Positions 10,958 to 19,147 of a DNA stretch of 22,938 bases are shown here, piece by piece. The DNA is from Gnetum montanum (Eukaryota; Streptophyta; Gnetopsida; Gnetales; Gnetaceae). Position numbers and translations under genes: made by a program. The stretch lies in NCBI GenBank assembly GCA_015680685.1, contig MNCI01004113.1, forward strand, positions 1,129,343 through 1,152,280, written 5' to 3'. Below the pieces are notes generated by a model. The model did no database searches and was not told the origin of the DNA. It saw only the letters and a list, made by a program, of their open reading frames with translations. Every line of letters begins with the position of its first letter. Position 1 is the stretch's first letter.

Positions 10958-11851
10958 TGATGAGCAATGAGTATGTTCCAAGCCCAACCATATGAATCTA
11001 CAAGTATATGTAATAGGCTTTGTCATAATCCGTGGAAGGTGTAGATTGTATGTATAAGAGTAGTGTATACAAATTGTAGATCACTATCTTCTTGTTTGCA
11101 TTTGTAATAAGCCCACAATGTATGGTTAAACATGATCAAGACATATGATTAATGATATTGTTTAGTCCATGTTATAAAAAATAGAAAATAATCTAAACTA
11201 TAGCTAACTAATAGTACATATAAAAGTAAAGTCCTATAGTTATGAACATATGCTTCATCAATCTGTCATCATGCTCTTGGATTCACAACTTAATTACTAG
11301 GCAGCTAAACTAACCGATCATTAAACCAACCAAGTTGATTAGTTACTGGACAACTAAGTTAATGTTATAAGTGTTGGAGGTCTTACCATACTTATTCTAT
11401 TTTACTAAGTGTAATGATAAATACAAACATTATAAAAAAATTATACTATTAAATTACATCAATATAAAGTACATAAAGTGTAAAAGTAACCTAAGTCAAC
11501 GTGCTCCAATATGAAGAAAATCAATCTTGATCTTTATTATTGTTTAAGAGAAAGTGGTAGGCAGGGAGCTAGGTGATTAGGGGTTGAGAGTTGGGGTAGG
11601 GATGTTGGACCTTGGTCTTTATTATTGTTCATGGGTACATCCATGTATAACTACCCAAATAAAGATTTTGAAAGTAGAGTTTAGGCACATGTTATAAGCA
11701 TTGCTATATAAGTATAAATCACAAAATAAAACCACAAGAGCTCCACTAAAATTGATTAAAACTATGACTTTTGTCCATTGTGGCTAAGTATTTATAGTCT
11801 AAAATTTACGGTTGCATCCACACATATATGTTCATGCATCCTAATGCATCA
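10958..11851 (-). mobile_element. diverged LTR of element E, minus strand
   Basis: On the minus strand this begins TGATGC at 11851 and ends GCTCATCA at 10958, the same terminal signature as the gypsy LTRs elsewhere in the window. TATAAATA lies at 11796-11789 and AATAAA at 11623-11618, 166 bp apart, against 169 and 176 bp in copies C and B. A 16-bp match (aatcttgatctttatt, 3275-3290 and 11523-11538) and a similar 'caataaaga' context link it to LTR B. A tRNA-Asp-type primer site follows its end. The CGATATCG array is not present. Overall divergence is high, so the limits are a best estimate. Confidence 0.5.
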
Positions 11852-12249
11852 ACACATATGCATTACTACATCCCATTAAAAATTGAGACTTTTATGTTTA
11901 TCTTAAAACTATATATGAAAAATTAAAAATTAAAAATATAAATATTATTATAAATTAAAGCTTTTGTGTGTTTTAGAAATTTTTAAAGATTTTTAATTTC
12001 CTCAATGTAGCATGATATATATTTTAAGGAAAAAGGTACCTTACCTTTTATACTTTTGCAATTCTATGCTTTAGCTGAAAAATTCTTTTAGAAATCCTAA
12101 CTCTCATGGTACACTTTAACAAAATGGCCTCCACCAAAAATTTTTATGCTCCATGTTTGGTAGAAAGCCATGTTAGCAAACATGTGATAGTCGCATTTAA
12201 TTTGAATCTTTGTTATTTGTCCCACCATTAATCTTTTCAACCAAATAGT
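11852..12249. other. AT-rich stretch, nothing recognised
   Basis: Very AT-rich sequence with short A and T runs (for example 11920-11960). I found no reading frame, RNA motif or repeat copy here. Confidence 0.5.
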
Positions 12250-12420
12250 GAAGTGTTAGTGTAGTGGTAAGGGTCTTGGCCCGATAATCCTAGGTCATAG
12301 GTTTGATTCTACTTAGTATCATTAAGTTAAAAATTAATAAAAAATTTGTAAAAGGAATTCTGAAAGTGGTCCAGTAGATCCAATGCATCTTAGTATATGT
12401 AAGTAAATAATTTTAATTTT
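12250..12420 (+). repeat. tRNA-derived SINE (or tRNA pseudogene)
   Basis: An RNA polymerase III A box (TAGTGTAGTGG, 12257-12267) and B box (GGTTTGATTCT, 12300-12310) lie 32 nt apart, the spacing found in ordinary short-variable-loop tRNAs such as tRNA-Asp. The B box differs from GGTTCGANTCC mainly by loss of its CpG. The anticodon stem pairs poorly and no clean acceptor stem closes, so this is not a working tRNA. An AT-rich tail follows. The right end is approximate. Confidence 0.55.
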
Positions 12421-12565
12421 AGAAAATAGTAATGGTAGATTGGGAGATTGTGGGTTTAATTCTTACCTTCGCATACAAGTTTGGCAGTAGTAGAGTACAT
12501 GGGACCCTTTTATTTAGTAACGGCTATGTAGGTAACCACTATGCTACTAACCCAAGTTGTCTTAC
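12421..12565. repeat. possible second SINE remnant
   Basis: A B-box-like GGTTTAATTCT lies on the plus strand at about 12449, while a good A-box-like TAGCATAGTGG lies on the minus strand at about 12535-12545. The two do not form one element, so these may be fragments of two SINEs in opposite orientation. Support is weak. Confidence 0.25.
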
Positions 12566-12590
12566 CTAGTATAAAAAAATAATTAATGTT

Positions 12591-12750
12591 TAAAATAGTT
12601 GCAAACACTTTAACTTACCATCATCACCAAACTATCATCATCTACTTTATTAATATTATTTATTTTCCATCTTTAATTCCCCATGGGGCATAGACACTAT
12701 TTTGTATAAATTAAAAGTAATAATTAATAGGCACTCAACATACTTATCTA
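12591..12750. repeat. intergenic tandem repeat, unit 1
   Basis: This unit ('aaaatagttgcaaacactt' to 'caacatacttat') recurs at 12833-12990 with moderate divergence, and its right half recurs again at 12993-13071. It is AT-rich and non-coding. Confidence 0.75.
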
Positions 12751-12832
12751 TAAAAACTTACCATTGTTTGTTTTGTGAATAGGGTTGTGCTATTAGCCTT
12801 GACTTGTCTTGCATAGGAAAAAAATTTAATAG

Positions 12833-12990
12833 TTAAAATAGTTGCAAACACTTCAAATTATCATAATCACCAAACTATCATAATCTACTTTATTAATATT
12901 GTTTTTTTTCAATCTTTAATTCCACATAGGACATGGACAATGTTTTGTATAAATTAAAAGTAATAACTAACATGCATTCAACATACTTAT
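12833..12990. repeat. intergenic tandem repeat, unit 2
   Basis: Copy of 12591-12750, separated from it by about 80 bp of other sequence. Its right half is closer to the partial unit at 12993 than to unit 1, so the partial unit arose later by a local duplication. Confidence 0.75.
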
Positions 12991-12992
12991 TT

Positions 12993-13071
12993 ATCTTTAA
13001 TTCCCCACAGGACATGGACACTTTTTTGTATAAATTAAAAGTAATAACTAACATGCATTCAACATACTTAT
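12993..13071. repeat. intergenic tandem repeat, partial unit 3
   Basis: A 79-bp near-identical copy of 12912-12990, giving an 81-bp period. It starts 'atctttaattcc' and ends 'aacatacttat'. Confidence 0.8.
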
Positions 13072-13481
13072 CTATTGTTTGGTGGATATACTTGAACCAC
13101 TATATGCTTTGACTTAAATTTGAATTGCAATCACATAATTGAAAAATGCATCAAAATTTTACTTTAATTACCCTTAGGAGATGAGCATTACTTTTTGTTT
13201 ATGAATAGCCTTACAAAGAGTAAATGAGTCAACTCTCCCATATGTCATGATTAGAATTGTTGACTTTGAAAAGATTTTGACATCATGCATAAAAGAAAAG
13301 TGGGAAAGTTGTATTTGTACTTGCTGTAGTGAGAGCATGCTATTGCAAATGAAAAAAACTAATCGGTCTAACTTAGCTTCATACGTGAATTATCATAAAA
13401 CTTGGGTGAAATTATTAAAAAAAATTAGAGTCCATTCATTTGTTTTAATGAAATAAACATTCAGCCTATAGGCAATGATCT
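13072..13481. other. AT-rich stretch, no supported gene
   Basis: A 69-codon open frame at 13247-13456 has no recognisable motif and ordinary AT-rich composition. I do not call it a gene. Confidence 0.4.
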
Positions 13482-13502
13482 TATATATATATATATATAT
13501 AT
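13482..13502. repeat. TA dinucleotide microsatellite
   Basis: An uninterrupted run of ten TA units plus one T. Confidence 0.95.
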
Positions 13503-14202
13503 TCATTAGATAGTAATTTGTTTCTTTCTCAAAGAGTAAAACCTAGAGTCAAGCTTGAAAATAGCCACCACCACTTTGAATGAAGGTAATGTGTTTATTT
13601 CCCAAATTATAAAACTTGGATTGAATGTTAGCACAACAACTCAAACAAGATTAAGCTTTCACCAAGATAAGAATTAACCTCCTGTGTAATGATCCTTTAT
13701 AAATGCCACTGAATGAATGCTATAAGGCATTTGCTGCTATGATGCAAAGATGTTGGGTAGAGTTTGGCACTGTAATGGCCTTCTCCTTCTCTGTGAGAGT
13801 CTTCTCTTTTTTGTGTCTTTGTCTCCACCATTTTTTCCTTCTTCTTTGATTATGCTTCTTCTTATACTTCTTCTTCTACATTGCCATTGATGCACACACA
13901 AAAGATGATGCAGAGGAAGTTGCAAATGATGTAAGAGTTTTGATTCAATTCCAAAAATGCATTACCAGCCATCCACTCTCTATCTTTCTTTCTAATTCAA
14001 AAATTGGGATGATGTGGCTATTGCTCCAAATGCCTGCGAGATCAATCTTAACTTCAATCATTTCAATAGAGACCTTTCCAAATCAATTAGAAATAAGATC
14101 ACTCAATTACAAAGCATAGATTATAACATGCATTTACACGTTGAAGTGGCCTCCATATCTGTTGATGCTTATACACATTGGCATAACGTGTTTTTGCATT
14201 GG
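13503..14202. other. intergenic sequence with a pyrimidine-rich tract
   Basis: The stretch at about 13780-13880 is strongly pyrimidine-rich on the plus strand (repeated ctt and tcttct). A TATA-like 'tttataaatg' stands upstream near 13693. This could be an old promoter or part of an LTR, but no coding sequence follows that I can support. Confidence 0.35.
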
Positions 14203-14530
14203 TGTTGGGGTGGAGTCCACATCTAGATGGGGTTTCGAGTTTCTTATTTTTCAAATTTTCTCTCATGGTAATCAATTCTGTGACCTATAAATTCATTCTT
14301 GATGGGAGAACAAAGGTACCACAAATCACAGTAAGATTGTAGTTCAAGTCCCTTTCACAAACACTTGGAGGTCGCATACACCATCGTTGAAGAGAGTTGG
14401 TGTGAAAGAAGAATTTGAACAAGATTAATCAAAGGAATCAATGGTTGGAGGTTAGTTCCATTTGCTTTTTCATTCTATACTTTGATTACTTGTGCAATCT
14501 GGTTTTTCTGCATAATAATTTTCTTAAATT
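14203..14530 (+). mobile_element. putative Ty1/copia LTR
   Basis: A Ty1/copia-type primer site begins at 14531, so the sequence just before it should be an LTR. A TATA-like CCTATAAATTC lies near 14285, about 245 bp upstream of the primer site, which suits a short LTR. The start at 14203 ('TGTTGGGG') is a guess from the usual TG start. No second LTR is visible, because the gypsy copy C interrupts the element at 14897. Confidence 0.35.
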
Positions 14531-14542
14531 TGGTATCGAAGC
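14531..14542 (+). other. Ty1/copia primer-binding site
   Basis: TGGTATCGAAGC followed by 'attagatc' is close to TGGTATCAGAGC, the site complementary to initiator tRNA-Met used by most plant copia elements. The bases AG of the consensus are swapped to GA here. Confidence 0.55.
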
Positions 14543-14896
14543 ATTAGATCTTTGTCTTGATGCATTTTGACGATGGTGCAATTGTCTGTATCAACTTTGG
14601 ACTGGAATCTAGTTGTTGAGTTTGAATTAAATTGAATTCTAGATTTTTCATCCACTTCATTAGCATGTGGGATATTTAAGTATGTTATGTTAAACATCAG
14701 TGTTTAATATTGAATGGCTTGTGTTGCTGTGCCCATTGCCTGTATTGCTATGTCCATTACTTATGTTGCTGTGCCTGTTGCCTAGTTTATTATGTTATTA
14801 GAACCATCAAGATTACTATGTTTACTCCATAGGATACAAAAAGTTTGTTTTTCCCTGTAATTTTAAGAATTCGATCATGATCATCATGTTTCATAG
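14543..14896 (+). other. leader of the putative copia element, interrupted
   Basis: Sequence after the copia-type primer site and before the gypsy LTR. No Gag could be read. It holds a short tandem repeat at 14718-14780. The five bases 'catag' (14892-14896) would be the left target-site copy of the gypsy insertion. Confidence 0.35.
14718..14780. repeat. 3 x 21-bp tandem repeat
   Basis: Three units beginning at 14718, 14739 and 14760, each close to 'cttgtgttgctgtgcccattg'. A weaker fourth unit may follow at 14781. Confidence 0.8.
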
Positions 14897-14906
14897 TGAT
14901 GAGCCG

Positions 14907-14928
14907 TGATATTGCATCCGCGATATCG
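14907..14928 (+). promoter_or_regulatory. paired CGATATCG sites in LTR C
   Basis: A decayed site TGATATTG (14907-14914) and an intact CGATATCG (14921-14928) are 14 bp apart. The second is 17 bp from the TATA box, exactly as in LTR B and LTR D. Confidence 0.6.
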
Positions 14929-14945
14929 TGGCCTACCTCAATTGC

Positions 14946-14953
14946 TATAAATA
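14946..14953 (+). promoter_or_regulatory. TATA box of LTR C
   Basis: TATAAATA within 'ctataaataagaggc', a stretch shared with the LTR start at 22804. Transcription of the element should begin some 30 bp downstream. Confidence 0.7.
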
Positions 14954-15121
14954 AGAGGCAGCTTTCCTTGTTCTAGGCAGTTAGACTTAGACCCTTAGCT
15001 AAACTCTTGCAATTTTACCATTCTAGAATTGGAATAATTTCCATGTGCCCGCAGTACGAGTCTTAAAGTGAACGGATATTTATTCGAGCAAATTGTACCT
15101 AAGCACACATTTGTGTACGAC

Positions 15122-15127
15122 AATAAA
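15122..15127 (+). terminator. poly(A) signal of LTR C
   Basis: AATAAA 169 bp downstream of the TATA box, in a context shared with LTR B. Confidence 0.55.
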
Positions 15128-15678
15128 GACAAACTTTATGATAAACCTTGCAACATACAGACTAAGCTAAATAGTAATTAATTATTATTGAATGTTTTAA
15201 TGCTTTCCTAGTTAATTAATATCTCTCTCAATCCTTGACCCTCTTAGTTAAGTACACTCAGTATGACTGCTTCGAGCATGTGTGTAGCGCTTGGCAACCC
15301 AGTAATGATTAGTGTTTGGTAATCCTAGCAGCGTTGCACTAGTTCAAAATGTGTGCAGCAAGTGGGAACGGATACTAGTGTTAGGAGCAATTAGAACTTA
15401 GTTAGTGAATAGTTAATGAAAGTTAGTCACTTAGTTCTCTTCACCTTCCCCTATTAGCATAAGACATTAAAAAGATAAAAGCTATAAAAATCACATACCT
15501 CAAGCTTACTTAACCATACAACAGTGACAATATAAGTAAGTTTGGGAAGACAATGATTGATTAACCTTAAGTGTTCCATTAAGGCGAGTAAGCACTTAGT
15601 CCTTGGAGTTCGACTGGATCGCACATGAAACGCTCGTATTCGTATGGTTGAGTGTAGGGGTACCTCGCCACTCATCAT

Positions 15679-15696
15679 TGGTGCCATTGCTGGGGA
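15679..15696 (+). other. primer-binding site of copy C (tRNA-Asp)
   Basis: TGGTGCCATTGCTGGGGA starts two bases after the LTR end. It equals the complement of the 3' end of plant tRNA-Asp (TGGCGCCGTTGCCGGGGA) except at three positions. All three are CpG sites that have become TG or CA. tRNA-Asp priming is typical of Athila-type gypsy elements. Confidence 0.9.
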
Positions 15697-15792
15697 CTTA
15701 GTTGTTTGTGCGCTACATAGAACATAGGAAATCATTCATATTGTTGGGATGCTAGAATGAACCCTTAAGTTTAATCAAGAAAAGATAAGATA

Positions 15793-18144
15793 ATGGTAAA
15801 TAGCACACCAAAAAAAACAAAGATGTCTTCTTCTTCACATAAGAGCACTTCACCACCTAGGACTAACACAAGAGACAGTCGGTGGCATAACACACGTAAC
15901 CAAGATCTGCCAGTTCCTCAACAATTTCATGTGGTATATACTCATCACGATGAGTATGTACCCGACTTTACCTTTATTCTCCATCAAGATGAACAACTGC
16001 ATTGGAGAGATTTGGAAGGTAACATAGTGTTGCCTCCAGATCGATCAGTCCCCAACATGCTCCTTCGTGCCCTCTCACGAATAGGCATGTCATTTTTATA
16101 CGCAAAATGTGTTGCATGCAATCATGACACAAGGGACTACCATCCCACAGAACTGCAATGTCAAAGGGACTTGCAACAGGAGAGATATCATACATCCTCG
16201 AAGGGTAAATGACCCCATAACGCTCCGCATGTCTTGAGCAAAATTGAGGATGGTGAACTTGCTTCAATAGGTTCCCCACCAAACGATGTTCAGGAGGTGG
16301 TGTATCAGAACCTACACTCCACGATTCACAACCTTGGTTCTGATACCCATGAACACGAAGTGTTCAAGGAAGGAACACAACCACATGATAAGGACAGACG
16401 TTCTGATTGTAATCACGATCAGGGTCGAGACCATTGAAGAGAAGGTAGGAAACATCATCATGGTGATGGTTCTCCTTCTTCTTCACCTTCATCGTCACTT
16501 TCACCCTCTCCTTCAGTGTCCAGATGTAGTCATAAGGAACCTAACTGTGAGGATAAAGGTAAATAGAGTGAAAAACATCAATGAAATAGTCGAGAACGGG
16601 GACAAGGACAATCTAAGGAATCAAGGCATGGAATAAGGGAGAGTAGGGAACCACATAGACACCATAGACGCTATGAACAAGATGACCATGAAGAACCCCT
16701 ACTCGCAACTAGAAGCATGTTAGACATAATCGAGGCCATAAGAGTTCCCACAAGGCACCAAAAAGATAGTAGGATCAAGAGATTAGACATGAATAACATT
16801 CCACAGTTTGAGGGGGGATACAACGCTGATCCTCAAAATCACGTAAAAGCATTCCATGATGCATGTGCCTTGTAGAACATAGAAAACAAATGGCAAAAAT
16901 TGAAGTTGTTCCCAAGGACATTAGTGAAAGAAGTAGAAAGCTAGTACTGGTCCTTAGAATCAGAATCCATTTGGAGGTGAAGTACAACGCTATAACTGTT
17001 TAATGATAAGTACCAAATGTACTCCTGAGTGTCTAACCTGTGAAAGAAAATCCAAGGATGGAAGTAGGGAAATCATAAACCCTTTGATGCTACCAAGGGC
17101 CGTTATTATGCACGATTACATCGTTGCCCTGGCCATGGTTATTCGCAGCGGGATCAACTACGCCATCTCGTAGATGGACTTAGGCATGAAACAAGAAGAA
17201 CCCTTGGAATGTATGCCTAAGGGAGATTATTAGAGCTTAGGTCTCATCAAGTTCATAGATTGCTAGAGCAAGTAGCTAAGGAAGAAGGGGAACTACGTAA
17301 GAGAGAAAGTGCAAAAGAGTACAACCAAGATCCTTCCCTCTGAAAAAGGGGAGTGAGATTCTGTGAGGAGGAGGAAGAGTCATCACTCGAAGAAATGGTG
17401 AATAGGAAAAATTTTCAACTCTAAAAGTTAATCGAAGTATCGACAAAGGTAGAACAAATGTGGGACTCACTGGATAGTAGGTTTGAAACTGTCCTTAAAA
17501 TTGTAGAGGAGTCTAGAGAGTGAGGTAGTGAGCATGACAAAAAGAAAAAGAGAGAAGCAGACAATGCATGTAACAAGGATAAGGGTAAAATGGCCATCAC
17601 CAAAGAGGTTGTGGATTTAGACATAGACAATGACGGTGGATGTGAGATATGCTAATACGGCTAGACTAAGGGATGTTGCCCAGTAATCTCACATTTACAA
17701 GAGTCTGGGGTGTATGCACTCAACCCACGATTTAATAAATGGCAAGCACCCCGACAATTACTTTATCCCCAAGGTAACCCAAGGCAGTTCCACCAATTCT
17801 CAACATATTATCCAAGTGGAACTCCACCAAAAACTATTGAGCAACATCAACAGTGGCAATACCCACAGTCATGGGGGATGCCACCACCAAGGCAACAATA
17901 CCCCTACCGGCAACTAGACCCATATGGCTACTACGTGCAGCATCCAATCTCTCCACGTGACTTTGTTGGTCACGTGACACCACAACGTCCCTACCAAGCT
18001 TGGGGGTATTATAGGACTTCTTCTCTTAGGGGAGATAACCCACAGACATACCATCCTCCAAATCCATCTGGAACTCTCACACTGATAGCTCCATTACCAC
18101 TTGCTCCAGCAATGCAAGGGGAACTCCCTACTCAACTGCATTAA
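15793..18144 (+). pseudogene. gag: decayed Ty3/gypsy gag (copy C)
   Basis: This would encode the Gag that packages element RNA in virus-like particles. The ATG at 15793 lies 97 bp after the primer site. The same frame runs to the TAA at 18145 with no net frameshift but many stops. Order: a basic, Ser/Pro-rich N terminus; a Ser/Arg/His-rich stretch (16440-16680); the Retrotrans_gag capsid region (about 16800-17290, 'DPQNHVKAFHDACAL', 'VAKEEGEL'); a charged, probably coiled segment (17340-17580); a degenerate zinc knuckle ('CEIC', 17649-17660, then 'TKGCCP'); and a Pro/Gln/Tyr-rich tail (17710-18144). Against copy B, at least four stops replace Trp, Arg, Arg and Gln. All of these fit C-to-T or G-to-A change. 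It cannot make a full-length protein. Confidence 0.85.
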
Positions 18145-19146
18145 TGTAATGTCACGAGGGCTGTGAATCCTCAACCCTTTTAGTTTTGACAACCTTATGA
18201 AGAAAAGACCTTTCTTTAGAACCAATAGTCCAACCAAGCCCTCACAACCACAGGTGGTTGAACAGCTGAATACCTCCCTATCAAATAAGGCTTCAGGGTC
18301 CCCTTCAAACCAAACACCGAGTTCAACACATACGGTTATGTTAACACATGTCGTTACTAATTGGATTAAGGTGTTCCTAGGAAATTCTTTGATCTTGGAA
18401 GCCCCCTAATTTATCTCCAAGTCACTGGGAATGAACCATGTAAAGCTCTTTTGGACTCAGGTTCCAGAGTCAACTTAATATCACAAGAGATGTACAAAGC
18501 CTAAAACCTGCCTCCATTAAGGAAGAGTAATATTTGCCTAGAGCTGGCTGACCAGTCCATCACTGTCCCTTTGGGACTGGTGGAAGACATCGTTACCACT
18601 GTGTGTGGGTGGTCATATCCAGCTAATTTTCTAGTGATACAAGTGAACAACAGTAAAGGGGACTTCCCAATAATAATGGGAAGAGCATGGCTAAGTACTA
18701 TAGATGCATGCTTAGGGATCTGCGATCTTTCCTTGGAGATATGTAAGAAGAACACTTTTGGAAAGATCAAGAAGAAGAAAGTTTCATGCATCGCATACAA
18801 TGACACAGGGTGCAATTGCGTGCAGAGATCATGGGTTATGCAAATTTTAGCATTGCCTACATGCAATCAGTGTGCACAAGACATTAATATACAAAAGTGC
18901 CTGTATGCAGCAGCCACACGACAAGAAGATACCCAGTGGTTGATGGCTAATCAAGAGAGCAACTCACTAACATGCATGGAACTAATTGAGGGAATAACTA
19001 GTGCTTATATTGAAAGCATAGATACACTAGAGCAAGTCCATTGCCAACTTCCAAGCCTTAACCTTGAAAACATCAACTGGGGGAAGTTGGAAATTCTTGA
19101 AAAATTTAAACAAGAGCCCATAGATTTGAAAACCAGTGATCATTAA
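18145..19146 (+). pseudogene. decayed retropepsin-type protease region (copy C)
   Basis: The protease would cut the Gag-Pol polyprotein. This stretch continues in the same frame as gag. After a linker full of stops, the active-site motif 'LLDSGSRVNLIS' has its Asp at 18454. It is followed by 'LADQSITVPLGLVEDIVTTV' and 'FPIIMGRAWLSTIDACL' (to about 18715), the usual plant gypsy protease signature. From 18571 to 19146 the frame is fully open (191 codons), running through a Cys-rich linker towards RT. The frame closes at 19146, and the RT continues in the next frame, so one frameshift lies near 19130-19145. The catalytic DSG is intact. Confidence 0.85.
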
Positions 19147-19147
19147 T

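Larger units (their letters stand above)
14897..15677 (+). mobile_element. Ty3/gypsy 5' LTR (copy C), complete
   Basis: A 781-bp LTR bounded by a perfect 7-bp inverted repeat, TGATGAG at the start and CTCATCA at the end. It contains paired CGATATCG-type sites, TATAAATA at 14946 and AATAAA at 15122. A primer-binding site begins two bases after its end and gag 115 bp later, so this is the 5' LTR of a sense-oriented element. Its U5 end matches copy A. Many sites that are CG in copy A or D are TG or CA here, so it looks old. Confidence 0.9.

Noticed and set aside
12250-12320. Functional tRNA gene
   Set aside because: The A and B boxes are present, but the acceptor and anticodon stems do not pair well.
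12591-13071. CRISPR-like repeats
   Set aside because: Units are long, few, directly adjacent or irregularly spaced, and in plant-type DNA; no spacer structure.
13247-14226. Short open frames (13247-13456 plus, 13737-13925 minus, 14014-14226 plus) as small genes
   Set aside because: No motifs, no neighbouring exons with splice signals that I could trust, and composition like the surrounding intergenic DNA.
15454-15735. 93-codon open frame on the minus strand over the LTR end
   Set aside because: It spans the LTR C end and the primer-binding site, so it is a chance frame.
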